Shown here: in pieces, positions 54,819 through 63,347 of the stretch
Layout: every line of letters starts with the position of its first letter
Position numbering within the stretch: position 1 is the first letter of the stretch
Assembly: GCF_017833415.1 (NCBI RefSeq)
Contig: NZ_JAFICC010000001.1
Coordinates: forward strand, 62,001 to 126,000
Origin: Flavobacterium sp. 1355
GTDB taxonomy: Bacteria; Bacteroidota; Bacteroidia; Flavobacteriales; Flavobacteriaceae
Reading direction: 5' to 3'
DNA length: 64,000 bases
Notes under the pieces: generated by a model
What the model was told of the DNA's origin: nothing
Database searches by the model: none
The model's input: the letters and a program-made list of their open reading frames with translations, nothing else
Translations under genes and position numbers: made by a program

Positions 54819-55658
54819 TTAATTATTGGGTAATTCTGTACCACATTCGTAGCAATATTTTGCACTGTCAAAGTGGACTTGAGAGTTGCATTTTTTGCAT
54901 GTTTTTTTTGTACTGACGGAGTTGTTCCTTAAACTGCTTTTGGCAAATTCTGCAGTAACAATACCGGTTGGTACAGCTATTATTCCGTAACCCATTATCA
55001 TTACTAAAGAGGCCAAAAATTGTCCTAACGGAGTTGCAGGAGATATATCGCCGTAACCTACTGTTGTTAAGGTTACTATTGCCCAATAGATGCCTACTGG
55101 AATGCTTGTAAAACCGCTTTCTTTGCCTTCTACCACATACATCATGGCGCCAATGATTACGGCACTTATACTAACAAAATAGATAAAAACAAGGATTTTT
55201 TCTTTACTGGCTTCAAGTGCTTCTTTTAATTGAAATGATTGATGTGAAATCTGAGGAATATGCAGAATTTTGAACAATCTGAGAAAACGAAGTACACGTA
55301 TCATTGTGAGCACACTTGTTGCTGGGAAGAATATGGAAAGATACATAGGCAATATTGCCAAAAGGTCTATAATGCCATAGAAACTAAAGATATATTTGAT
55401 GGGTTTTTGAATGGAAATTACACGCAAAAGATATTCGATTGTAAAGAAAATAGTGATAATCCATTCACAAATAAGTAGATATGAATGATATTTATAACTG
55501 ATACTTTCGACTGTATCGAGCATGACCAAAAGAACACTTAATAAAATTAATCCAAGAAGAACCAAATCGAACATACGTCCTAAAACTGTATTGGTTCCGT
55601 AAAGAATTATTTTAACTCTTTCTCTAAAAATCTCGTATTTTGATTTGTTTTTTGTCAT
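54819..55658 (-). CDS. Voltage-gated-type potassium channel with C-terminal zinc ribbon
   Basis: This 279-residue protein has six membrane segments. S4 carries regularly spaced Arg (R121, R124, R127 in IRVLRFLRLFKIL). The pore helix and selectivity filter TVGYGDISPATP are at residues 199-210, a K+ filter, and S6 follows. The C-terminal 30 residues form two CxxC pairs (CKKCNSQVHFDSAKYCYECG), a zinc ribbon. Such ribbon tails on bacterial ion-transport family proteins are uncommon in my experience; a role in gating is inference. The gene is monocistronic in the minus strand. Confidence 0.9.
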   Translation of the reverse strand: MTKNKSKYEIFRERVKIILYGTNTVLGRMFDLVLLGLILLSVLLVMLDTVESISYKYHSYLLICEWIITIFFTIEYLLRVISIQKPIKYIFSFYGIIDLLAILPMYLSIFFPATSVLTMIRVLRFLRLFKILHIPQISHQSFQLKEALEASKEKILVFIYFVSISAVIIGAMMYVVEGKESGFTSIPVGIYWAIVTLTTVGYGDISPATPLGQFLASLVMIMGYGIIAVPTGIVTAEFAKSSLRNNSVSTKKTCKKCNSQVHFDSAKYCYECGTELPNN

Positions 55659-55688
55659 TCCTACGAAGATACGTAATGTTTGTAAGTA

Positions 55689-57050
55689 TTAAAAGTGAAG
55701 AATTTTAAGGTTTTTGCTTTTTCGGATGTAATTGTGAATTATGTTTTTGACATCCCGGTTATTTTGCATCGGAATGAGGATATTTTTGAGGATGTCAATA
55801 TTTGTAATTTGATAATTCAAATCATAATAGGCATATCCTTTATATATACCATTTTCTATTAAAACAGCACTTCTTTCATTTACATTTCTTCCTCTGTCTA
55901 TCAGAATCATGCTTTTGTTTTCGAAACTATTTTCAGCCAGCAATTCTTTAACTCTTGCGTTGTATATTTCTGGAGTAATTTCTCCTATACAAGCACCATC
56001 ACATTCTTTGATTTTGTATTGAAAACATTCTTTATTGGTTTGATATAATCCGGTTAATTTTTGACAGAGTGTATATTTTGCTGTTAACCTGAAAAGGGCG
56101 TTTTTGCCTTCCTGGATATTGGCGTAAGATGTGATTTCTTTTTTTCTGCCATCTGCTTTTTCAAGCTTTAAATTAAGATATCCGTTGCTGTCTTTTTCGG
56201 CGTATAAGGCGTATGGAAAAAATGTTTTTCGTTGTGAACGGTTGTATCTGGGACGATTTATTTTTACTTCTTCACTTTCTTTTAAAAGTGCGATCAGCTC
56301 ACTGCCGGTTTCATCATAGGTAATGGTAAAAACTTCTGCCTGAATTCTTTTGCTTTTGGTTGTGATTCCTGTAAAATGCTGGTTGATCCGCTTTTTTATA
56401 TTTTGGCTTTTGCCGATATAAATAAGTGTACCTGCTTCATTATAAATATAATAAATACCGGTTTTGGCTGGCATTTGATTTACCAGATCCAATAGTTTTG
56501 GAGCGATACCTTTTTCTACTTCGAGTTTTATAAAATCTTTTACGATTGTTTTTTCCAGGTCTTTTTCCAAAAGCATTTTAAACAGCTTTACAGTTGCCAT
56601 TGCGTCTCCGCTGGCACGGTGCCTGTCTGCCATCGGGATGCCGAGTGCGCGGACCAATTTTCCTAAACTATATGATGTTTGCTCAGGAATAAGCTTTTTG
56701 GCAAGTTCTACTGTGCAAAGTGTTTTGGCTTCAAAATCGTAGCCCAGACGGCGAAACTCTGTGCGAAGGATACGGTAATCAAAAGAAGCATTGTGTGCTA
56801 CTATAATACAATCGGAAGTAATTTCGATTATTCTTTTTGCTACTTCAAAAAATTTGGGAGCAGAACGCAACATAGCGTTATTAATTCCGGTTAATTTAAC
56901 CACAAAGGGCTGAATCGGAATTTCGGGATTGACAAGGCTAATAAATTGGTCAACTACTTCATGTCCATCAAATTTATAGATGGCGATTTCGGTAATTCCT
57001 TCTTCATTAAACTGGCCTCCGGTTGTTTCTATGTCTAGTATTGCGTACAA
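55689..57050 (-). CDS. DnaQ-type exonuclease fused to a GIY-YIG nuclease
   Basis: This 453-residue protein joins a DEDDh 3'-5' exonuclease (residues 1-170; AILDIETTGG, HNASFDYRILRTEF near 85, HRASGDAMATVKLF near 145) to a GIY-YIG endonuclease domain (about 200-280; GIYYIYNEAGTLIYIGKSQNIKKRINQHF). A C-terminal part resembling UvrC/Cho follows (RSQRKTFFPYALY, CDGACIGEI). The reading is a Cho-like incision protein with an epsilon-like exonuclease, a known Bacteroidota arrangement annotated as an exonuclease domain protein. Its repair pathway is inference. It lies alone between the ion channel and yggS. Confidence 0.9.
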   Translation of the reverse strand: MYAILDIETTGGQFNEEGITEIAIYKFDGHEVVDQFISLVNPEIPIQPFVVKLTGINNAMLRSAPKFFEVAKRIIEITSDCIIVAHNASFDYRILRTEFRRLGYDFEAKTLCTVELAKKLIPEQTSYSLGKLVRALGIPMADRHRASGDAMATVKLFKMLLEKDLEKTIVKDFIKLEVEKGIAPKLLDLVNQMPAKTGIYYIYNEAGTLIYIGKSQNIKKRINQHFTGITTKSKRIQAEVFTITYDETGSELIALLKESEEVKINRPRYNRSQRKTFFPYALYAEKDSNGYLNLKLEKADGRKKEITSYANIQEGKNALFRLTAKYTLCQKLTGLYQTNKECFQYKIKECDGACIGEITPEIYNARVKELLAENSFENKSMILIDRGRNVNERSAVLIENGIYKGYAYYDLNYQITNIDILKNILIPMQNNRDVKNIIHNYIRKSKNLKILHF

Positions 57051-57109
57051 ATTCTGTATTCTGTCAGGGTTCTTAGTAATTGGTTAAAATCTATAATTTG
57101 TAATTGGCG

Positions 57110-57769
57110 TTATCGGCCTCCAAAAATGCTGCTTCCGATACGAACCATTGTGCTGCCGCACTCAATTGCTAATTGATAATCGCCGGACATCCCCATTGAA
57201 ATTGTACTTAATTGACAATTTGAAGTTTTATTTGTTTTAATGGAGTCAAAAATAGATTTTAAATGTGTAAATTCTTTTTTTATTTGGTTTTGGTCTTCTG
57301 TGAAAGTTGCCATTCCCATTAAACCTAAGATACGAATATTTTTTAACTCTTTGAACGCTACATCAGTTAAAAGTTCTTTTAATTCGCTTTCGTCTAAACC
57401 AAATTTTGATTCTTCTTCGGCAATGTAAACCTGAAGAAGACAATCTATAATGCGGTTATTTTTTAAAGCTTGTTTGTTAATTTCCTGTAATAATTTCAGA
57501 CTGTCAACACCATGGATCAAACTCACAAATGGTGCCATAAATTTGACTTTATTCGACTGAACGTGACCAATCATATGCCATTGAATGTCTTTTGGCATTT
57601 GTTCCCATTTATCGGTCATTTCCTGGATTTTATTTTCTCCGAAAATGCGTTGACCGGCTTCATAGGCCTGCATTAAGTCTGAAACAGGTTTTGTTTTAGA
57701 AACAGCAACTAAAGTTACGTGTTCAGGCAAACTTTCCCTGATTGTATTTAAATTCGATTGAATCGACAT
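57110..57769 (-). CDS. YggS/PLPBP family pyridoxal phosphate homeostasis protein
   Basis: This 219-residue TIM-barrel protein binds pyridoxal phosphate through the Lys in VAVSKTKPVSDL near residue 24. Other motifs are AGQRIFGENKIQEM near 37, WHMIGHVQSNKVKFM near 64, GLDESELKELL near 123 and LSTISMGMSGDYQLAIECGSTMVRIGSSIFGGR at the C-terminus. It keeps free PLP low; no catalytic activity is known. It lies 11 bases downstream of the hydroxyacyl-CoA dehydrogenase stop-to-start order on the minus strand, so the two may be co-transcribed. Confidence 0.93.
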   Translation of the reverse strand: MSIQSNLNTIRESLPEHVTLVAVSKTKPVSDLMQAYEAGQRIFGENKIQEMTDKWEQMPKDIQWHMIGHVQSNKVKFMAPFVSLIHGVDSLKLLQEINKQALKNNRIIDCLLQVYIAEEESKFGLDESELKELLTDVAFKELKNIRILGLMGMATFTEDQNQIKKEFTHLKSIFDSIKTNKTSNCQLSTISMGMSGDYQLAIECGSTMVRIGSSIFGGR

Positions 57770-57780
57770 GATATTTCTTT

Positions 57781-58674
57781 TTATGAAAGAATAAATTGCT
57801 TAGAGATTTTCTCTGCTTTTTTGCTTTCGCTGTAATCATAAAAACCTTCACCGGATTTTACACCCAATTTTCCTGCACGAACCATATTTACCAATAATGG
57901 GCAAGGAGCATATTTTGGATTTTTAAATCCGTCGTACATTACATTTAGAATGGCGAGACAAACATCCAGACCAATAAAATCAGCTAGTTGAAGCGGTCCC
58001 ATTGGGTGTCCCATTCCTAATTTCATTACGGTATCAATTTCATAAACTCCGGCAACTTTATTATATAACGTTTCAATTGCCTCGTTTAGCATAGGCATTA
58101 AAATTCTGTTTGCCACAAAACCGGGATAATCGTTTACTTCAACCGGAACTTTACCTAACTTTTCAGATAAATCCATGACGATTTTAGTTATTTCATCGCT
58201 GGTATTATATCCGCGGATGATTTCAACTAATTTCATAATAGGCACGGGATTCATAAAGTGCATTCCAATAACACGTTCAGGATGTGAAACAACGGCTCCA
58301 ATTTGTGTTATAGAAATAGATGAAGTATTTGTTGCCAGAATAGTATTATGAGAACAGGCTTCGTTTAATTGTTTGAAAATATTCAATTTTAACTCTACAT
58401 TTTCTGTAGCCGCCTCAACTACTAAATCAACACCAACAACGCCGTCTTTAATATCTGTATAAGTAATAATATTGGTTATTGTTTTGGCGACTTCTTCCTG
58501 AGTAATCGTTCCTTTAGATAACATTCTGTCCAGGTTTGCAGCAATAGTTGCCATTCCTTTGTCTAATGATTTCTCTGAAACGTCAATTAGTTTTACGGTA
58601 AAACCACTTTGTGCAAAAGTGTGTGCAATTCCGTTACCCATTGTTCCTGCTCCAATTACAGCGATAGTTTTCAT
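57781..58674 (-). CDS. 3-Hydroxyacyl-CoA (3-hydroxybutyryl-CoA) dehydrogenase
   Basis: This 297-residue enzyme oxidises 3-hydroxyacyl-CoA with NAD(P). The NAD fold has VIGAGTMGNGIAHTFAQSGF at residues 5-24, ILATNTSSISITQIG near 116, the catalytic His in GMHFMNPVPIMKLVEII near 140, YPGFVANRILMPMLNEAI near 183 and GMGHPMGPLQLADFIGLD near 223. The C-terminal dimerisation domain is present. Length and motifs fit the Hbd/PaaH group; the pathway (fatty acid, butyrate or phenylacetate) cannot be told from the context. Confidence 0.95.
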   Translation of the reverse strand: MKTIAVIGAGTMGNGIAHTFAQSGFTVKLIDVSEKSLDKGMATIAANLDRMLSKGTITQEEVAKTITNIITYTDIKDGVVGVDLVVEAATENVELKLNIFKQLNEACSHNTILATNTSSISITQIGAVVSHPERVIGMHFMNPVPIMKLVEIIRGYNTSDEITKIVMDLSEKLGKVPVEVNDYPGFVANRILMPMLNEAIETLYNKVAGVYEIDTVMKLGMGHPMGPLQLADFIGLDVCLAILNVMYDGFKNPKYAPCPLLVNMVRAGKLGVKSGEGFYDYSESKKAEKISKQFILS

Positions 58675-58702
58675 TTAATTTTAGGTATTTTGTTTTTAAA
58701 AG

Positions 58703-58743
58703 TTAAGGTCTAAAGAGGCTTTTTTGCCAGCTTTAAACCTTAA
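58703..58743 (-). terminator. Possible terminator after the Gfo/Idh/MocA gene
   Basis: TTAAGGTCTAAAG pairs imperfectly with CTTTAAACCTTAA around a loop with GCCAG. The T run on the minus strand is short, so the call is weak. Confidence 0.35.
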
Positions 58744-58766
58744 AAAAATATAAGTTATGTTTGATT

Positions 58767-59732
58767 TTACTTTTTGAAACAATCAATGATTTGATAAGCC
58801 ACACGTAATGCATCTGTAGCTTGTTCCAATGTAACGACCGGAGTTGTATCTGTTTTGATTGCATTTGCAAACGATTCCAATTCATCAAGAATTGCATTGT
58901 TTTGCTCTACATCCGGATTTGTAAAGTAGATTTGTTTTTTGACACCTTCGGCATTTTGAAGAATCATATCAAAATCTCCCGGTACTTCCGGTGCATCTTT
59001 CATACGCACTACTTCGCATTTTTTCTCCAGAAAGTCAACAGAAATATATGCATCTTTCTGAAAGAAACGAGTTTTACGCATGTTTTTCATCGAAATTCTG
59101 CTGGCCGTTAAATTCGCAACACATCCATTTTCGAATTCAATTCTCGCATTTGCAATGTCTGGAGTATCACTAATTACAGAAACTCCGCTTGCGTTAATCT
59201 TTTTTACCTCTGAATTTACAACACTCAAAATAGCATCAATGTCATGGATCATTAAATCTAACACTACAGGAACGTCTGTTCCGCGCGGATTAAATTCGGC
59301 CAAGCGATGTGTTTCTATAAACATCGGATTTTCGATCATGTTTTTTGTAGCGATAAAGGCAGGGTTAAAACGCTCAACGTGACCAACCTGGCCTTTTACA
59401 TTGTATTCTTTTGCCAAAGCAATAATTTCTTCAGCTTCTTCAACCGTGTTAGAGATCGGCTTTTCTATAAAGATATGTTTTCCTGATTTTATGGCTACTT
59501 TAGCACATTTATAATGCGAAAGTGTGGGTGTGACAATGTCAATAACATCGACAGCGTGAATTAATTTTGCAATGGTGCTGAAGTTTTTATAGCCAAACTC
59601 TTTTGAAATTCTTTCGGCATTTTCCTGATTTTCGTCGTAAAATCCAACTAATTCGTATTTGTCAGATTGTTGTAATAAACGTAAATGTATTTTACCAAGA
59701 TGACCAGCACCTAAAACTCCTACTTTTAACAT
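58767..59732 (-). CDS. Gfo/Idh/MocA family oxidoreductase
   Basis: This 321-residue protein is an NAD(P)-dependent dehydrogenase of the Gfo/Idh/MocA type. It has the dinucleotide motif GVLGAGHLGKIHLRLL, the EKPISNTVEEAEEII motif with its conserved Lys near residue 93, VGHVERFNPAF near 124, and DLMIHDIDAILSVV with the catalytic-type His near 166. The substrate is unknown; many members act on sugars. I chose the Met at 59732 because the longer frame to 59792 adds a hydrophobic non-family start. Confidence 0.9.
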   Translation of the reverse strand: MLKVGVLGAGHLGKIHLRLLQQSDKYELVGFYDENQENAERISKEFGYKNFSTIAKLIHAVDVIDIVTPTLSHYKCAKVAIKSGKHIFIEKPISNTVEEAEEIIALAKEYNVKGQVGHVERFNPAFIATKNMIENPMFIETHRLAEFNPRGTDVPVVLDLMIHDIDAILSVVNSEVKKINASGVSVISDTPDIANARIEFENGCVANLTASRISMKNMRKTRFFQKDAYISVDFLEKKCEVVRMKDAPEVPGDFDMILQNAEGVKKQIYFTNPDVEQNNAILDELESFANAIKTDTTPVVTLEQATDALRVAYQIIDCFKK

Positions 59733-59825
59733 GAGAATGTATTTTAAACAAAAATATAATTTATTTGTCGAAAGTGAAAATGAATGGAACAAAGATTTAG
59801 CGATTTAATAATTAAAAATCAATAT

Positions 59826-59854
59826 TTGATTTACTTTTTAGTTTCTTATTTTTG
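59826..59854 (+). promoter_or_regulatory. Bacteroidota-type promoter of pcm
   Basis: TTG at 59826-59828, 18 bases, then TATTTTTG at 59847-59854 match the TTG / TAnnTTTG consensus. The start codon is 21 bases downstream, giving a very short leader. Confidence 0.7.
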
Positions 59855-59875
59855 CAACAATAAAACCTACCCATT

Positions 59876-60517
59876 TTGAAAGATACTGCAAAACATCAAG
59901 GACTTCGTAATCAATTAGTAAGCACTTTAGAACAAAAAGGGATTACCGATAGAGCTGTTTTGGAGGCAATAAAAAAAATACCGAGACATCTTTTTCTGAA
60001 TTCGAGTTTTGAAGACTATGCTTATCAGGACAAAGCATTTCCGATAGGAGCAGGGCAGACAATTTCGCAACCTTACACTGTTGCATTTCAATCACAATTA
60101 TTAGAAGTTAAGAAAGACCATAAAGTATTGGAAATTGGTACAGGCTCCGGTTACCAGACAGCCGTTTTGTTTATGCTTGGCGCTAAAGTATATAGCGTAG
60201 AGCGTCAAAATGAATTGTTTAAGGCAACTTCCAATTTATTTCCAAAACTAAATATTCGTCCCAAGCACCTTTCTTTTGGAGATGGTTATAAAGGATTACC
60301 CAATCACGCACCGTTTGACAGTATTATAGTTACGGCAGGTGCACCTTTTATTCCGAAGCCATTAATGGCGCAGTTAAAAATAGGAGGAAGACTTGTTATC
60401 CCGCTTGGTGAAGATGTACAGATAATGACACTGTTAATTCGTAAAAACGAAACGCAATTTGAGAAACATGAGTTTGGAGAATTTAGATTCGTTCCTTTAT
60501 TAGAAGATAAAAATTAG
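59876..60517 (+). CDS. pcm: Protein-L-isoaspartate O-methyltransferase
   Basis: Pcm methylates L-isoaspartyl residues in aged proteins with S-adenosylmethionine, allowing their repair. The 213-residue protein has PRHLFLNSSFEDYAYQD near residue 36, PIGAGQTISQPYTVAFQSQLLE near 56, the SAM-binding VLEIGTGSGYQTAVL near 84, and DSIIVTAGAPFIPKPL near 143. The start codon is probably TTG at 59876: no in-frame ATG lies upstream between the promoter and the conserved KDTAKHQGLR. A long AT-rich gap of 399 bases follows. Confidence 0.94.
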   Translation: MKDTAKHQGLRNQLVSTLEQKGITDRAVLEAIKKIPRHLFLNSSFEDYAYQDKAFPIGAGQTISQPYTVAFQSQLLEVKKDHKVLEIGTGSGYQTAVLFMLGAKVYSVERQNELFKATSNLFPKLNIRPKHLSFGDGYKGLPNHAPFDSIIVTAGAPFIPKPLMAQLKIGGRLVIPLGEDVQIMTLLIRKNETQFEKHEFGEFRFVPLLEDKN

Positions 60518-60699
60518 AATGAAGAGAAGATTCTTAAATACTATGAGATTACCTCTTGCTCTTTATCTTTAAACAGAAAATCATTATAAATTATACTTTT
60601 TTAGACTCTAAAATTGCTTTTAAAGCCAATTTGTTTGAAGAGTAATTAGTTGAATTTCCTTTTTAGTTCTGAGACAGCCTCTTTTTATTTTTGTTACTT

Positions 60700-60730
60700 A
60701 TGAAATTTAGCCACTTTGGCTAAAATTCAT
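60700..60730. repeat. Short inverted repeat in the pcm to protease gap
   Basis: ATGAAATTTAGCC pairs with GGCTAAAATTCAT (one mismatch) around ACTTT. Otherwise the gap 60518-60916 is AT-rich and I see no gene in it. A TATATTTG -7 element is present at 60887-60894. Confidence 0.6.
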
Positions 60731-60916
60731 ATTACCTTGTGTGTTTTTTCGGACTGAAATCGCGACAAATAATTATAGAGATAAAGTAATTAAAAATGAT
60801 TTGTGGTGATGTTGTTTTTATTTTTAAATATATAAGAAAATACACTGTAAAATTATTAATAAAAATATTTAATGTAGTTTTTTTACTATATTTGATTGAT
60901 AACTAATTAGTATAAT

Positions 60917-62104
60917 ATGAAAAAAACAAAAAAAATGAGAAAAATTTGGGGAATAATTACTCTATGCTTTTCGCCTATATTTATTCAATGTTCCAACGAT
61001 GACAATAAAGTTGTAGAGCAAAAAGTGATGACAGAACAAGAAATAAATGAAATTATTCATTTAAGAAATTTTCTTTCAAAATCTTTAGAAATGGATTTCA
61101 AAAAAATTATTTGCGATTCAAACAAAAATGCTTTTATAATTGATGGAGACATAAAAATGTCTTTTGAAGATGCTAGGGATCATTTTAACTATTCTAAGTC
61201 AAAAATGACAAGTAAAATTAATCAAAGGGCTGATCTGTTTCAAATGACTACAGAAATAGCAGGGAATGTAAAAATTTATATAGCTCCAGAAGTTACGGCA
61301 GAATGGCGAACCGCAATAAATCAGGCAATTATTCATTGGAATAACATAAATTCAAGTATACATGTATCTATTATAGATTCTCCAACTTCTTCAAGTATTA
61401 ATATTACTGTTATTAAAGAAGGAGCAGGTAATCTGGCTTATGCTACTTTACCACAATATAATCGTTTGCCAGGAAGAAGTATACAAATAAATTCTTACTA
61501 CAATAATTCAGAGGCATATAAAAAACTTTGTACAATGACCCATGAATTGGGACATACTTTTGGTTTCAGACATACAAATGAAAATATTGGTCCTCAAATT
61601 CCATGTACTCCTCTTTATGATGAGGGTTCTGTAATGCAAATTCCAGTACATGAATGGAATAAGTTTAATTATTATGATAATATTGCAATTAGTTCATTAT
61701 ATCCAGTTGCTGCAGGGACAAAAAAGCTATATAGATTTAGACAATATCATAATGGACTATATTTTTATTCAACGGATGCTTGTGAGATCACTCCTGACAA
61801 AGGGGGGTATGTTTTTGATGGTGAAGCGGGATATTTATTTTCGACGCAGGTTCCCGGAACGGTGCCTCTATATAGATCAAATCTCGGAATCGGAGTTGCT
61901 ACTCTGGGACATAAATTAAGTACATCTCGGATATCATCAAAAGATATTCTTTTAGGGTATTTGTATTCTGCTAAACAATCAGGAACAACTGCTTTATATT
62001 GCATTAAAAATTTTGGAAAACAAGATATGTATTCAACTCAAAAAGAAGGTTCAAATCCATTAATTTATGGATATGTTTTACATAATTTATTGAGCAATGA
62101 ATAA
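60917..62104 (+). CDS. Secreted metalloprotease-like lipoprotein (M57/matrixin type) with DUF5648-like tail
   Basis: This 395-residue protein has a lipoprotein signal (WGIITLCFSPIFIQC, lipidated Cys near residue 25). The middle part has the zinc site HELGHTFGFRH at residues 209-219 (H209, E210, H213, H219) and a downstream Met in SVMQIP that fits a Met-turn, as in M57/matrixin-like metzincins. The C-terminal 130 residues (KLYRFRQYHNGLYFYSTD, GYLFSTQVPGTVPLYR) resemble the DUF5648 repeat. It is probably anchored outside the cytoplasm; substrate unknown. Confidence 0.82.
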   Translation: MKKTKKMRKIWGIITLCFSPIFIQCSNDDNKVVEQKVMTEQEINEIIHLRNFLSKSLEMDFKKIICDSNKNAFIIDGDIKMSFEDARDHFNYSKSKMTSKINQRADLFQMTTEIAGNVKIYIAPEVTAEWRTAINQAIIHWNNINSSIHVSIIDSPTSSSINITVIKEGAGNLAYATLPQYNRLPGRSIQINSYYNNSEAYKKLCTMTHELGHTFGFRHTNENIGPQIPCTPLYDEGSVMQIPVHEWNKFNYYDNIAISSLYPVAAGTKKLYRFRQYHNGLYFYSTDACEITPDKGGYVFDGEAGYLFSTQVPGTVPLYRSNLGIGVATLGHKLSTSRISSKDILLGYLYSAKQSGTTALYCIKNFGKQDMYSTQKEGSNPLIYGYVLHNLLSNE

Positions 62105-62188
62105 GATGATATTATTTTAGATTACTATCAAGGTATTATGAATGATAATTTCAGATTTTAAGAAAATCATATGGTTATATAATTTAGT

Positions 62189-62215
62189 AAAGCCCAATTT
62201 AGTTGGGCTTTTTTA
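62189..62215 (+). terminator. Intrinsic terminator of the metalloprotease gene
   Basis: AAAGCCCAA-TTTAG-TTGGGCTTT plus T residues. It overlaps the last codons of the converging Fic gene by three bases. Confidence 0.88.
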
Positions 62216-63262
62216 TTCGGTGAGTATTTTAATATATCTTTCGAGACTTTCTTTTTGGATTTGAGCAATAAAAAGGAAAAAATCCTCTTTGTCATTTTTG
62301 ATATGTGCTGTTTCTAAAGATTTATAATACTGAATTCGGTTTTCGTAATCTCCTTTTATATTTGCAATCGGATACCCTTTTTGCATTAGAATTAAATTCA
62401 TAATTAATCGGGATGTTCTGCCGTTTCCATCAATAAAAGGATGTATTGCGATCAGTCTTTCGTGCATTTCTGCGGCTAAAATGACAGGATGTAATTTGTT
62501 TTTGTTGATTTCATACCAAATAAAATATTTTTCCATCTCTTGTTGAACCATCAAAGGCTGAGGAGGGGTACGAGCACTTTCCTGAATCATAACGGGAACT
62601 TTTCTGTAACGACCCGCATCTTCAGGAATTATTCCCCGAAGAATTAAGTTATGAATAGATAAGAGATCACGTTCATTTAACGAAGTGCTTTTACTGATTA
62701 AGTCTTTTATGAAACCAATAGCTTCCTGATGATTAATGGTTTCCAGATGTTCCCGCATGCTTTTTCCTGAAATCGTTAATCCTTCATTGATGACCATGTC
62801 AGTTTCGCGAAGGGTCATTGTATTTCCTTCAATTCTATTACTCTCAAATGTGTATTCTAATTCAAGTGCCTGTTTAATTTTATAACTGTCATATTTGCGA
62901 TAAGAATCTAATTTTTCCTTTAGTGAATCTATCTCTTTTAGAATTTTTTCTAATGAAGTTGATAACTTAAAATTTGTAACAGTTTTATTGTAAATAATTT
63001 CGTGTTCTGCAAGTTTTAAAGCTTTCAATGCAAATTCGTCGTTGCCAATTTCATAAAGAATCTTCTCTTTGAGCCATGCAATCATAAGTGTTTCATAATC
63101 AATTTCTAAAAGCTGTGCGAGTTTAGAAATTTGCTCTTTGGTTGGCTTCCTTGTTCCGGATTCAAATTTGCTTATTAAAGCTTGGTCAATATCAGCGAGC
63201 TGCGCCAATTCTCTTGTTTTAAATCCTTTTGCTTCCCTGGCATTTTTTAAAAGAGATTTCAT
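62213..63262 (-). CDS. Fic family protein with N-terminal XRE helix-turn-helix
   Basis: This 349-residue protein joins an XRE-type DNA-binding domain (residues 1-58; TRELAQLADIDQALISKFESGTRKPTKEQ) to a Fic domain. The inhibitory motif S141-x3-E145-G (SNRIEGN) lies in the N-terminal helix of the Fic part, so it is a class II, self-inhibited Fic protein. The active site HPFIDGNGRTSR is complete, with H274 and the ATP-binding GNGR. Such proteins usually transfer AMP to a target. The HTH hints at control of its own expression. No antitoxin gene or second toxin partner adjoins it. Confidence 0.93.
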   Translation of the reverse strand: MKSLLKNAREAKGFKTRELAQLADIDQALISKFESGTRKPTKEQISKLAQLLEIDYETLMIAWLKEKILYEIGNDEFALKALKLAEHEIIYNKTVTNFKLSTSLEKILKEIDSLKEKLDSYRKYDSYKIKQALELEYTFESNRIEGNTMTLRETDMVINEGLTISGKSMREHLETINHQEAIGFIKDLISKSTSLNERDLLSIHNLILRGIIPEDAGRYRKVPVMIQESARTPPQPLMVQQEMEKYFIWYEINKNKLHPVILAAEMHERLIAIHPFIDGNGRTSRLIMNLILMQKGYPIANIKGDYENRIQYYKSLETAHIKNDKEDFFLFIAQIQKESLERYIKILTE

Positions 63263-63284
63263 TTGATGAAAATTTTAGTCTTGA

Positions 63285-63292
63285 CAAATTTA
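63285..63292 (-). promoter_or_regulatory. Possible -7 promoter element of the HTH-Fic gene
   Basis: On the minus strand TAAATTTG (63292-63285) matches TAnnTTTG, 22 bases before the start codon. No TTG lies at the expected distance. Confidence 0.4.
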
Positions 63293-63307
63293 GTCATTAC
63301 CTTATAA

Positions 63308-63339
63308 ATAAAAAAAGCAATAATTGAATTACTGCTTTT
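63308..63339 (-). terminator. Intrinsic terminator of the Tyr/Gly/Met-rich lipoprotein gene
   Basis: Read on the minus strand, AAAAGCAGTAATT and AATTATTGCTTTT form an inverted repeat followed by T residues, between the lipoprotein stop and the Fic start. Confidence 0.7.
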
Positions 63340-63347
63340 AGAAATTA

